Part shown: piece after piece, positions 28,474 through 36,490 of the stretch
Position numbering within the stretch: the stretch's first letter is position 1
Layout of the letters: each line of letters begins with the position of its first letter
Origin: Qipengyuania sp. SS22
GTDB lineage: Bacteria; Pseudomonadota; Alphaproteobacteria; Sphingomonadales; Sphingomonadaceae
Assembly: GCF_025736935.1 (NCBI RefSeq)
Contig: NZ_CP107048.1
Location: forward strand, 372,001-436,000
Length of the DNA: 64,000 nt
Reading direction: 5' to 3'
The notes under the pieces: generated by a model
Database searches by the model: none
What the model was told of the DNA's origin: nothing
The model's input: the letters and a program-made list of their open reading frames with translations, nothing else
Program-made: the position numbers and the translations under genes

Positions 28474-29757
28474 CTAAGCCTCGTCGATCGGGTACTCTGG
28501 CTTCTGCCGCGCCGCGATAACGTAAAGCAGCGTGCCTGCGATGATAAACCCGCCGAGCACCAGCCACGCCTGCGCCTGCGCCTGCGCGGCGATAAACAGC
28601 GAACTGCCCACCGCGAAGATCACGCAGAACAAATGGAACGGCACGATCCGCCCCTCGCGGTGTTCGAGCACGGGCAATGCCAGGCTGGTCACGATATAGG
28701 TCACCAGCCGCACCAGCGTCCCCGCGATCGCCAGCACTTCGAAGCCTTCCCACAGGCCGAACAGCATCGCCACAACGCCGTAGAACAGGATCGCGTTGAA
28801 CGGGGTGAGGAAACGCGGGTGGACATATTCGAACCACCGCGGGAGCATGCCGCGCTCGGCCATGCCGTACATCAGCCGCGGCTGCGCCACTCCGCTGGCG
28901 AAATTGTTCGCCCCGATGCTGAAGCTGGCCGCGACGACGATGGCGAGCGACCCGATCTGCCCCATCGATTCGCCGGCGACCCCGGCCAGAGCGTTGTCTG
29001 CGCCCGCGAATGCAGGGCCGATCGCGATGAACGCCCAGATGATCGCCATGTAGAGCAGCGTCACCCCGCTCACCATGGTGACGATCGACAGCGGCACGTC
29101 GCGCTTGGGGTGCTTGAACTCGCCCGCCGCCTCGACCACGCCTTCGAAGCCGATGAAGGCATAGAAGGTCAGCAGGATAACCGTCTCGACCTCGCTGAAC
29201 TGCGGCAGCACCACGGCGCCCATATCGCCGCCGGCGAAGAAGGCCGAGAGGATCAGCGCGCCCAGCGGCAGCAGCTTGATCGCGGTCATCAGGCCCAGCG
29301 CCCCTACCGAAGCGCGCATGCCGTAAAGATTGATCGCAGTGATCAGCGCCAGCCCCACCGCCACTGCCACGGGCGACGCCACCGGCCCCGCCAATCCGGG
29401 ATAGAGCGCGGCCAGATAGGCAACCATCACATGCATGTTGGCCGCCGCGGTCACGATCGCGCTGGCATAGCGCGCCCAGCCTGCCTGGAAGCCGACGAAG
29501 CGCCCGAAGGCGGCCTCGCCATACAGCACAGAACCGCCGCTATGTTCGAACCGCGTGGCCATCCACGCGTAGCACAGCGCCAGCGGCAGGAAGAGGATCC
29601 CGCCCACCAGCATCATCCACGGGGCGAAATTGCCCACCGCCGCCACCAGCACTGCGGGCAGCGCGAAAATCCCCGCGCCGATCATCCCGTTGAGCGGGAA
29701 CAGCGAGGTCCCCCAGAAGCCGACCGTGCGCGGCGGTGCAATTTTGCTTGGGTCCAT
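28474..29757 (-). CDS. APC-superfamily amino acid permease
   Basis: 427 residues, about 12 membrane segments. The ATG at 29757 gives MDPSKIAPPRTVGFWGTSLF and places the conserved TM1 glycine motif NGMIGAGIFALPAVL correctly; longer upstream reading runs antisense to uvrC. TM6-type segment ILLTFYAFIGFEGVVEAAGEFKHPKRDVP is diagnostic of the APC family. It imports or exchanges amino acids or amines at the inner membrane; specificity unknown. Confidence 0.92.
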   Translation of the reverse strand: MDPSKIAPPRTVGFWGTSLFPLNGMIGAGIFALPAVLVAAVGNFAPWMMLVGGILFLPLALCYAWMATRFEHSGGSVLYGEAAFGRFVGFQAGWARYASAIVTAAANMHVMVAYLAALYPGLAGPVASPVAVAVGLALITAINLYGMRASVGALGLMTAIKLLPLGALILSAFFAGGDMGAVVLPQFSEVETVILLTFYAFIGFEGVVEAAGEFKHPKRDVPLSIVTMVSGVTLLYMAIIWAFIAIGPAFAGADNALAGVAGESMGQIGSLAIVVAASFSIGANNFASGVAQPRLMYGMAERGMLPRWFEYVHPRFLTPFNAILFYGVVAMLFGLWEGFEVLAIAGTLVRLVTYIVTSLALPVLEHREGRIVPFHLFCVIFAVGSSLFIAAQAQAQAWLVLGGFIIAGTLLYVIAARQKPEYPIDEA

Positions 29758-29821
29758 CGCCCGGGGGATGGCGGCAAAACCGGCTTTGCACAAGCCGATG
29801 CGGCGCACTATCTCCCCTTGC

Positions 29822-31786
29822 ATGTCGCGCACGAAAGCCGGTTCCCCGCATGATCCGAGAGGCAAGGAGCGGTTCCACGAGGAACGCGCGACCAAGACCG
29901 TGGCCGGTGCGCAGCCCGATTTGGAAGCGGGGATCACCGCGATCCGCGAGACGGTGAAGACGCTCAAGCCGCGCCCGGGCGTCTACCGGATGCTCGATGC
30001 GCGCGGCGACGTGCTCTATGTCGGCAAGGCGCGCAGCCTCAAGGCGCGGGTCGCCAATTACACGCAGATCAAGGGCCTCACCAACCGCATCCAGCGGATG
30101 ATCAGCCAGTGCCGCGCGATGGAAATCGTCGTCACCAATTCGGAGGCGGAGGCGCTGTTGCTCGAAGCGCAGCTGATCAAGCGCTACCGCCCGCCGTTCA
30201 ACGTGCTGCTGCGCGACGACAAGAGCTTTCCCTTCATCCTGCTGCGCGCCGACCACGCCTTCCCGCGGATCACCAAGCATCGCGGCGCGCGCAAGGCCAA
30301 GGGCAATTACTACGGCCCCTTCGCCAGCGCGGGCAGCGTCAACAAGACGCTCAATGCGCTGCAAAAACTGTTCCTGCTGCGCAGCTGCACCGACAGTTTC
30401 TTCAACAATCGCGACCGGCCCTGCCTGCTCTACCAGATCAAACGCTGCAGCGCGCCTTGCGTCGGCCGGATCGACGAGCCGGGCTATGACAAGCTGGTGC
30501 GCGAGGCGAAGGATTTCCTCGGCGGCAAGTCGAGCGCGGTGCAGCAGGATCTCGAAAAACAGATGGCGAAGGCGGCGGAGGAGCTCGATTTCGAGACCGC
30601 GGCGATCCTGCGCGACCGGCTGCGCGCGGCGACCTTCATCCAGGGCAGCCAGGCGATCAATGCGCAGGGCGTGGGCGATGCCGATGTCTTCGCGCTCGCC
30701 GCCAAGGGCGGGCAGGTTGGCGTGCAGGCTTTCTTCATCCGCGGCGGGCAGAACTGGGGCCACCGCACCTTCTACCCGCGCAACACGGGCGAGCTCGAGA
30801 AGGAAGAGGTGCTCTCCGACGTGCTGCTGCAATTCTACGAGGAAGTGCCGCCGCCGCGCACCATCCTCGTCGACCGCGCCTTGCCCGAACAGGACCTCGT
30901 CGCCGAGGCGCTGTGCGAGAAGGCGGGGCACGGCGTGGCGATCTCGATCCCGCAGCGCGGTACGCGGCGCAAGCTGATGCAGCAGGCCAGCCGCAACGCG
31001 GTCGAGGCGCTCGATCGGCGGCTGGCCGAAACCGGGACCAAGGCCAGGATCCTGCGTGAGCTCACCGAATTCCTCGAACTGGAGGAAGTGCCGCAGCGGA
31101 TCGAGGTCTATGACAACAGCCATATCCAGGGCGACAAGGCGCTGGGCGCAATGGTCGTCGCCAGCCCCGAAGGCTTCGAGAAGGGCCAGTACCGCAAGTT
31201 CAACATCAAGACCGCGCAGACCAATGACGATTTCGCCATGATGCGCGAGGTGATGGAACGCCGCTTCCGCAAGCTCGCCGAAACGGGCCGCGATCTGGAT
31301 GCGCGGACCGAGGGCAAGGGGCACGAGGCGATCTGGCCCGATCTGGTGCTGATCGATGGCGGCAAGGGGCAGATGTCGAGCGTGCGCGATACGCTGGAGG
31401 AAATGGGGATCGAGGACGTCCCGCTGATCGCCATCGCCAAGGGCCCGCATCACGGGCGCGAGGGGCGCGAGGTGTTCCATTTCCCCGACGGGCGCGAAAA
31501 GACGCTGCCGGTCAATTCGCCGCTGCTGTTCTATCTCCAGACCTTGCGCGACGAAGTCCACCGCTACGCCATCGGCGCGCACCGCGCCAAACGCAGCCGC
31601 GCGATCACCGCCTCACCGCTCGATGAAATCCCCGGCATCGGCCCGGCCCGCAAACGCGCGCTGCTGCTGCATTTCGGCACCGCGGGGAAGGTCAGGGCCG
31701 CCGCGCTGGACGACCTCAAACGCGCGCCCGGTATCAGTGCCGGGGTGGCGCAGCAGGTGTATGATTTCTACCACGCGGGTGGGTGA
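29822..31786 (+). CDS. uvrC: Excinuclease ABC subunit C
   Basis: About 654 residues from ATG 29822 (start uncertain; no clear RBS, and a GTG at 29898 is an alternative). Domains in order: GIY-YIG nuclease (PGVYRMLDARGDVLYVGKA), the Cys-rich segment CLLYQIKRCSAPCVG, UVR coiled coil (KQMAKAAEELDFETAAILRDRL), RNase-H-like UvrC domain (EVYDNSHIQGDKALGAMVV, LVLIDGGKGQM, HRAKRSRA) and tandem helix-hairpin-helix (EIPGIGPARKRALL). It makes both incisions in nucleotide excision repair with UvrAB. The promoter must lie within or beside the divergent permease start. Confidence 0.96.
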   Translation: MSRTKAGSPHDPRGKERFHEERATKTVAGAQPDLEAGITAIRETVKTLKPRPGVYRMLDARGDVLYVGKARSLKARVANYTQIKGLTNRIQRMISQCRAMEIVVTNSEAEALLLEAQLIKRYRPPFNVLLRDDKSFPFILLRADHAFPRITKHRGARKAKGNYYGPFASAGSVNKTLNALQKLFLLRSCTDSFFNNRDRPCLLYQIKRCSAPCVGRIDEPGYDKLVREAKDFLGGKSSAVQQDLEKQMAKAAEELDFETAAILRDRLRAATFIQGSQAINAQGVGDADVFALAAKGGQVGVQAFFIRGGQNWGHRTFYPRNTGELEKEEVLSDVLLQFYEEVPPPRTILVDRALPEQDLVAEALCEKAGHGVAISIPQRGTRRKLMQQASRNAVEALDRRLAETGTKARILRELTEFLELEEVPQRIEVYDNSHIQGDKALGAMVVASPEGFEKGQYRKFNIKTAQTNDDFAMMREVMERRFRKLAETGRDLDARTEGKGHEAIWPDLVLIDGGKGQMSSVRDTLEEMGIEDVPLIAIAKGPHHGREGREVFHFPDGREKTLPVNSPLLFYLQTLRDEVHRYAIGAHRAKRSRAITASPLDEIPGIGPARKRALLLHFGTAGKVRAAALDDLKRAPGISAGVAQQVYDFYHAGG

Positions 31787-31799
31787 GGGCTGGCTGGCC

Positions 31800-31826
31800 G
31801 CAAGCGACCACATAGCGGACGCTTGC
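31800..31826. terminator. Hairpin between convergent uvrC and lipoprotein gene
   Basis: Perfect 7-bp inverted repeat GCAAGCG / CGCTTGC with a 13-base spacer, located 13 bases past the uvrC stop and just before the stop of the convergent gene. No T-run, so only a weak terminator candidate. Confidence 0.35.
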
Positions 31827-31828
31827 CG

Positions 31829-32299
31829 CTACTCGACGCACTCGTGGTAGGTGCCGTCGGAGCTTGGCGCGTCAATTATTTTCCAGCGGCCTGATGCGGC
31901 TGAGATCAGGTCTCGACGGAGCTTGTCCGTGTTGCCGTTGGACCCGAGCAGATCTTTATTTCGGAACATCGAAACTCCAACAGACTTTGCGGACGCCGCT
32001 CCAATGTTGTTAATCATGACTAGCTCGGCTTCCGAAAGCCATCTGGTGTCTTCGACTAAGAGCGCGAATAGGTGCTCTGTCGCGATGGGGCTAGCGAGCG
32101 CTTTCAAATCCCTGCTGACAGACTCAGAGTAATCGTCCACCGTGTACCCATAGTGCGCCCCCACTTGGGTTACGACCGCCTTCAAATCCGCCAAGTCCTC
32201 TGTGTCTGTGAGGCAGATTCCGAACTCATCGTAGGGCCTTTGGGATGCACAAGCCGTTAGCAGGAGAGCAGGGACAAAAAGGAGAGCGCGCGCCGTCAT
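31829..32299 (-). CDS. Hypothetical lipoprotein, 156 aa
   Basis: Signal sequence MTARALLFVPALLLTAC with lipobox LTAC (Cys17). The body is mixed alpha/beta with no motif I recognise. GC content is visibly below that of uvrC and the helicase nearby. It lies beside the GIY-YIG/palindrome unit in what looks like an accessory stretch. Envelope location is the only confident statement. Confidence 0.65.
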   Translation of the reverse strand: MTARALLFVPALLLTACASQRPYDEFGICLTDTEDLADLKAVVTQVGAHYGYTVDDYSESVSRDLKALASPIATEHLFALLVEDTRWLSEAELVMINNIGAASAKSVGVSMFRNKDLLGSNGNTDKLRRDLISAASGRWKIIDAPSSDGTYHECVE

Positions 32300-32364
32300 C
32301 CGGTTGATCCATGACTATCTTTGGCATTTAGTGAAAGCCAAATGTCCGCTTTCCACCCCAATCT

Positions 32365-32391
32365 CGTCATCCCAGCGAAAGCTGGGATCGC
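32365..32391. repeat. Left copy of a 27-bp palindromic repeat (REP-like)
   Basis: Contains the perfect hairpin ATCCCAGC-GAAA-GCTGGGAT (8-bp stem, GAAA tetraloop on this strand) at 32369-32388, with CGTC before and CGC after. It is the exact reverse complement of 32712-32738. Its translation in one frame reads VIPAKAGI, a familiar mis-annotation trace of such repeats in proteobacterial genomes. Confidence 0.9.
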
Positions 32392-32420
32392 TCGCCGCAC
32401 ACTGCTAGTGTTCGGGGCGC

Positions 32421-32705
32421 GTGAGTGGATGGGTCTACATCATGAGCAACCGCAGGGATGGCGTGCTCTATATCGGCGTGACCGCCGACCTCTTTCGGCG
32501 GATTGTCCAACATCGTGAGGGCCATGGCTCAGCCTTCTGCCGGCGATACGGGCTGACGCGGCTTGTCTATGCGGAAGAGCATGACAGCATCGAGGATGCA
32601 ATCGCACGCGAGAAAGCGATGAAGGCGTGGAAGCGCGCGTGGAAGATCGAGCTGATCGAGGGCGTGAACCCTGAGTGGGATGATCTGTTCGGCGTGGTGC
32701 TTTGA
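32421..32705 (+). CDS. GIY-YIG endonuclease-like protein, 94 aa
   Basis: Single GIY-YIG domain: GWVYIMSNRRDGVLYIGVT carries the two tyrosines, followed by the arginine-containing helix ADLFRRIVQHREG, the YAEEHDSIEDAIAREKAMKAWKR stretch with the metal-binding Glu, and a C-terminal NPEWDDLF. This matches the small UPF0213/YhbQ-like group. GTG start. The gene fills almost all the space between two inverted copies of a 27-bp palindrome, which suggests that the nuclease and the repeats are functionally linked. No DNA-binding accessory domain is present. Confidence 0.9.
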   Translation: MSGWVYIMSNRRDGVLYIGVTADLFRRIVQHREGHGSAFCRRYGLTRLVYAEEHDSIEDAIAREKAMKAWKRAWKIELIEGVNPEWDDLFGVVL

Positions 32706-32711
32706 TTGCGG

Positions 32712-32738
32712 GCGATCCCAGCTTTCGCTGGGATGACG
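32712..32738. repeat. Right copy of the 27-bp palindromic repeat, inverted
   Basis: Exact inverted copy of 32365-32391; it holds ATCCCAGC-TTTC-GCTGGGAT (GAAA loop on the minus strand). It begins 6 bases after the GIY-YIG stop and could also act as that gene's terminator. The identity ends sharply at both edges of the 27 bases. Confidence 0.9.
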
Positions 32739-32809
32739 TGGTGGGGCTGGGCTGACGTCGTAGCGGTAGGAGTTTCCTACACCCCCTATCCCGTGCCTTA
32801 CCCTTGCAG

Positions 32810-33301
32810 ATGAAGAACTACCCACCGCGCTCCGCGGGCCCGCGCAGGCCCTCCATCAGCATCCCGCCGTTCCATGCCGTCCCGCTGCGTCACCGCGTCG
32901 ATGGGTGGACGCCCGTGCGGCAGGCCGAGTTCATCGGGCATCTCGCCGCGACGCGTTCGGTCGCGGCGGCGGCGCGCAAGGTTATGATGGCGCGCGAGAC
33001 TGCCTATCGCCTACGCGCGCGGCGCGCGGCGCAAGGCTTTGCGGCGGCGTGGGACGTGGCGCTGGCGCGGCCGCGATCGGAAGCCGGGCGGGCGCGGCTC
33101 GAGGCGGCGCTGGCGGCTGCACGCGCGGCGCGAAAGGCCGATCGGAAGGTCACGATCCCCGAGCTCGAATGGCGGGTGGCGAGCGGGCTGTGGCAGGTCA
33201 TGCTGCGCGGCGGGCGCTATGTCGGCGTGGTCCGCAAGCCCGATGAAACCGCGCTTCTTGCGCTGCTCTCGCGCACGCGGGCGGCCGCGGGGCGGGCCTG
33301 A
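32810..33301 (+). CDS. Hypothetical protein with putative helix-turn-helix, 163 aa
   Basis: I place the start at ATG 32810. Residues about 30-75 (DGWTPVRQAEFIGHLAATRSVAAAARKVMMARETAYRLRAR) resemble a terminase-small-subunit or resolvase-like HTH, a pattern I recall from short conserved sphingomonad proteins. The rest is Ala/Arg-rich helix and a C-terminal segment WRVASGLWQVMLRGGRYVGVVRKPDETALLALL. Probable DNA-binding protein; target unknown. It lies immediately downstream of the GIY-YIG/repeat unit and upstream of the uspA promoter. Confidence 0.6.
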   Translation: MKNYPPRSAGPRRPSISIPPFHAVPLRHRVDGWTPVRQAEFIGHLAATRSVAAAARKVMMARETAYRLRARRAAQGFAAAWDVALARPRSEAGRARLEAALAAARAARKADRKVTIPELEWRVASGLWQVMLRGGRYVGVVRKPDETALLALLSRTRAAAGRA

Positions 33302-33360
33302 TGCGCGGTGAAGGTCACGCGTTTCGGGCGTGCGTTGCGCGGTCCATGCGAGCGCGCGGC

Positions 33361-33374
33361 TTGATCCAGATCAA
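33361..33374. promoter_or_regulatory. FNR/FixK-type box, TTGATCCAGATCAA
   Basis: Perfect match to the TTGAT-N4-ATCAA consensus. A TATACT -10 element lies at 33396-33401, so the predicted start site (about 33408-33409) puts the box centre at about -41, the class II activator position. The downstream gene is uspA (start 33458, RBS AAGAGGAG). Confidence 0.8.
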
Positions 33375-33395
33375 GGATCGCCGCGGCATTGGTGC

Positions 33396-33401
33396 TATAC
33401 T
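33396..33401 (+). promoter_or_regulatory. -10 element TATACT of the uspA promoter
   Basis: TATACT lies 22 bases after the end of the FNR-type box and 57 bases before the uspA ATG. There is no good -35, as expected for an activator-dependent promoter. Confidence 0.6.
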
Positions 33402-33457
33402 GGCGTCATCAGCCGGGAGTCGGCCCCATGGTCGTCCCGTACAAGAGGAGACGAGCG

Positions 33458-34285
33458 ATGAAGACGATCCTGTTCAATGCCGCCGGTGACGACGCCTTTC
33501 CCGGACGGCTCGACGCCGTGCTCGGTCTGGCGCGGCAGTTCGATGCACATCTCACGCTGCTGCATGCAATCCCCTATGAAGCGGCGGGGGTGCTCGATTT
33601 CCAGGGCGCGGCCTTTGCCGCGTTGGTGCCCGTCTGGCGCGAAGAGGCGGCGCGCCTGCGCGAAGCGACGCTGGCCGATCTCGCCAATGAGGACGTGTCG
33701 TGGAACTGGGTCGGTGCGGGCGGACCGGCGGCGCTGGCGCTGCTGCGCGAATCCGCGCTGCAAGACCTGGTGGTGGTGAGCGCGCGCGACCAGGCCGCGG
33801 GTGCGGACACGCCGTCATTCACCGCGGGCGAACTGGCGCTGTCGGCGACCTGCCCGGTGATGGTGTTGCCCGAGACCTGCACGCGGATCGACCCGTCGGC
33901 GCCCGCGCTTGTCGCGTGGGACGGATCGGCCGAAGCCTCGCACGCGCTCAAGGCGGCGGTGCCGTTGCTCCGGCTGTCGAGCGCGGTCTATCTGGCGACG
34001 GTCAAGGAACCAGCGAAGGGAGCGAAGGCGGCGAGCGAGCCCGACCTGCCGCCGGTCGCGGGGGCGGACTACCTCTCGCGCCACGGCATCTCCTGCGAGA
34101 TGATCGAGGTTGCACCGCATGACGATGGCGTGGCCGCTGCGCTGCAGGCCGAGGCCGCCACGCGCAAGGCGGGGCTGCTCGTGATGGGCGCCTATGGCCA
34201 TACGCGCCTGACCGAACGCGTGTTCGGCGGCGTGACGCGCAGGATGCTCACCGAAGTGCGCATCCCGCTCTTGCTGACGCATTGA
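33458..34285 (+). CDS. Tandem universal stress protein (UspA family)
   Basis: 275 residues, MKTILFNAAGDDAF start with AAGAGGAG upstream. Two Usp folds: an N-terminal half (about 1-145, degenerate, no ATP motif) and a C-terminal half (about 150-275) with VAWDGSAEASHALKAAVPLL and the nucleotide-binding motif GAYGHTRLTERVFGGVTRRML, where G-x2-G-x9-G is followed by Gly rather than Ser/Thr. Cytoplasmic stress protein. The FNR/FixK-type box 84 bases upstream predicts induction under low oxygen. Confidence 0.92.
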   Translation: MKTILFNAAGDDAFPGRLDAVLGLARQFDAHLTLLHAIPYEAAGVLDFQGAAFAALVPVWREEAARLREATLADLANEDVSWNWVGAGGPAALALLRESALQDLVVVSARDQAAGADTPSFTAGELALSATCPVMVLPETCTRIDPSAPALVAWDGSAEASHALKAAVPLLRLSSAVYLATVKEPAKGAKAASEPDLPPVAGADYLSRHGISCEMIEVAPHDDGVAAALQAEAATRKAGLLVMGAYGHTRLTERVFGGVTRRMLTEVRIPLLLTH

Positions 34286-34303
34286 TGCGGGGGCGGGCCC
34301 GGA

Positions 34304-36163
34304 TCAGTCCTTGCGCGGACCGCCGGGCTTGCCCTTGGGCTTGAACTTGGGCTTGCCTGCGAACGGCTTGCCGCCACCGCCGGGTTTGCCGCCACCGGGC
34401 TTGCCACCACCGGGCTTGCCGCGCTTGAACGGCGGCTTGCCACCGGGGCCCTTGCCGGGACCGCCCGGCCCCCTGCCTGCGGGACGGGCGTGGATCTTGC
34501 CGGCGCCGCCACCGCCGCCGTGCTTGCGGCGGTTCTCGCGGGCTTCGATACGCGGGCCCTCGGGGGCTTCCTCGATCGCGATCGCATCCTGCTCGTCCTC
34601 GGGCGAGGCGGTGCGCTGCACGGCATCGGCGAACTTGCCTGCCACTGCGCGCGGCACCTGGAACCAGCTTTCGGTCTGGCCGATGCGGATCGCGCCGATC
34701 TCGTTGCGGGTGATGTGGCCGCGGCGGCACAGCAGCGGCAGGATCCAGCGCGGTTCGGCGTTCTGGCGGCGGCCGATGTCGATGCGGAACCAGGTTACGT
34801 CCTCGAAGCCGGGGCGGTGGCGCTCGGCCTTGGCCTTCTCGTGCGCTTCGGGCGTGTTGGCGATCAGCTCCTCGGGCTCGGGCATCTTCGCCCGGTGTGC
34901 CTGGACCAGTGCGGCGGCGATGTCCTCGGGCGTCATGCGCGCCATCAGCTCGGCCGCCGTCTCGCGATCGGAGTCGTCGATCTCGCGCGGTTCGGTGAGC
35001 TTCTCGATGAGGCGGGTGTGATCCTTCTTGCGGATCGCCTCGGGGGTGGGCGCATCCATCCATTGCGCCTCGATGCGTGCTCCGCGGAGCATGCCTTCGA
35101 CGCGGCGGCGGCGGTTATAGGGCACAATGATTGCAGCGGTGCCCTTCTTGCCCGCGCGTCCGGTACGGCCCGAACGGTGCTGGAGCGTTTCGGCATCGCG
35201 CGGGATTTCGACGTGGATCACGAGGCTGAGCGTCGGCAGGTCGATCCCGCGCGCGGCGACATCGGTCGCCACGCAGACGCGGGCGCGGCGGTCGCGCAGC
35301 GCTTGCAGCGCCTGGTTGCGCTCGGACTGCGAATGCTCGCCCGACAGCGCGACGACGCCGAAGCCGCGGTTCTGCAGCGTGGAGTGGAGGCGGCGCACGC
35401 TTTCGCGCGTGGCACAGAAACAGATCGCGGTTTCCGCTTCGTGGAAGCGCAGCATGTTGACCACCGCGTTCTCGATTTCGGACGGGCCGACGGTGATCCC
35501 CTGATAGGCGATGTCGCCATGACCGCGCGTCTCGCCGGCAAGCGACAGGCGCAGTGCGTTACGCTGGTAGCGTTCAGCCAGCCGTTCGATCGGGCGCGGC
35601 ATGGTGGCGGAGAACAGCAACGTGCGGCGCGTATCGGGAGTCGCATCGAGGATCTCCTCGAGATCTTCGCGGAAGCCCATGTCGAGCATCTCGTCGGCCT
35701 CGTCGAGCACCACGCCGACCAGTCCCGAGAGGTCGAGCGCGCCGCGTTCGAGGTGGTCGCGCAGGCGCCCGGGCGTGCCGACGACGATCGCGGGCCCACC
35801 GCGCAGCGCGCGGCGTTCCTTGCTCGCATCCATCCCGCCGACGCAGGTCGCGATACGCAGCCCCGCTCCGGCATAGAGCCAGCCAAGCTCGCGGCTGACC
35901 TGCAGCGCGAGTTCGCGGGTGGGCGCGATGGCCAGCACCAGCGGCTTTTCGGACAGCGGCATGTTGCCGGTTTCGCCAAGCAGTTCGGGCGCCAGCGCGA
36001 GGCCGAACGCAACGGTCTTGCCGCTACCGGTCTGGGCGGAAACGATCAGGTCGCGGCCGGCCGCATCGGGGGCGATGACGGCGGCCTGGACCGGGGTGGG
36101 GGCTTCATAGCCGCGGGCGGCCAGCGCTTCGCCGAGAACCGGCGGGAGAGTTTCGAAAGACAT
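34304..36163 (-). CDS. DEAD-box RNA helicase with DbpA-type RNA-binding domain
   Basis: 619 residues from ATG 36163. Q motif (EAPTPVQ), Walker A AQTGSGKT, VLDEADEML, LLFSATMP, and the C-lobe motif HRSGRTGRAGKKG are all present. A DbpA/CsdA-like RNA-binding domain follows (about residues 480-550, VTWFRIDIGRRQNAEPRW...). The tail (about 565-619) is low-complexity, built of KPGGG/GKPxFK repeats, basic and Gly-rich. Predicted role: cold or ribosome-assembly RNA remodelling. The start context lacks a strong RBS. Confidence 0.94.
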   Translation of the reverse strand: MSFETLPPVLGEALAARGYEAPTPVQAAVIAPDAAGRDLIVSAQTGSGKTVAFGLALAPELLGETGNMPLSEKPLVLAIAPTRELALQVSRELGWLYAGAGLRIATCVGGMDASKERRALRGGPAIVVGTPGRLRDHLERGALDLSGLVGVVLDEADEMLDMGFREDLEEILDATPDTRRTLLFSATMPRPIERLAERYQRNALRLSLAGETRGHGDIAYQGITVGPSEIENAVVNMLRFHEAETAICFCATRESVRRLHSTLQNRGFGVVALSGEHSQSERNQALQALRDRRARVCVATDVAARGIDLPTLSLVIHVEIPRDAETLQHRSGRTGRAGKKGTAAIIVPYNRRRRVEGMLRGARIEAQWMDAPTPEAIRKKDHTRLIEKLTEPREIDDSDRETAAELMARMTPEDIAAALVQAHRAKMPEPEELIANTPEAHEKAKAERHRPGFEDVTWFRIDIGRRQNAEPRWILPLLCRRGHITRNEIGAIRIGQTESWFQVPRAVAGKFADAVQRTASPEDEQDAIAIEEAPEGPRIEARENRRKHGGGGGAGKIHARPAGRGPGGPGKGPGGKPPFKRGKPGGGKPGGGKPGGGGKPFAGKPKFKPKGKPGGPRKD

Positions 36164-36490
36164 AGGACTCGATAGAACGGAGGCATCGCGGAATGCGACG
36201 CGAGGAGGAGGGGGAGGTGTAGCAATGCGCCCGGCTGGCGCGAATAAGGGGTGCGTCGGCGGGTTTGGCACCTGCACGCTCGGGACCGCCTATAGCGTAT
36301 CCGAGGCGGTTTGGCTTGCGATATTTTGCAGGTGCGAAATCGGCGCTCGCAAGGACTGATCTGGTAGCCGATCCGGATGTTACAATTGCGGGTCAATTCC
36401 CGTGCAACTGTCTTGCAGATTTCTTCGTCCGGAAATGATCCGGTCAACCAGCGCTCATATTGCGCCCTCATCTTATCTGGAGGGCAATTC
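36164..36490. other. Divergent intergenic region, helicase / TonB receptor-phytase operon
   Basis: 327 bases with no credible gene. It holds a spaced inverted repeat GCACCTGCA (about 36268) / TGCAGGTGC (about 36328) and, at 36408-36425, CTGTCTT-N4-ATTTCTT, which resembles a weak Pho box (first half 6/7 to CTGTCAT, second half poor). An AGGGCAATTC sequence precedes the receptor ATG. Promoters for both flanking genes are expected here. Confidence 0.4.

Noticed and set aside
29540..31582. Long minus-strand frame opposite uvrC
   Set aside because: uvrC is complete and well conserved on the plus strand; the antisense frame has no recognisable domain.
32321..32518. A 65-aa frame beginning MAFSESQMSAFHPN over the left palindrome
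   Set aside because: It is made by the palindromic repeat (VIPAKAGI translation) and runs out of frame through the GIY-YIG gene.
34330..34480. Short tandem repeats that could be read as a repeat array
   Set aside because: They encode the KPGGG/GKPxFK tail of the DEAD-box helicase; units are of irregular codon length and lie in frame, so this is protein low complexity and not CRISPR or a satellite.
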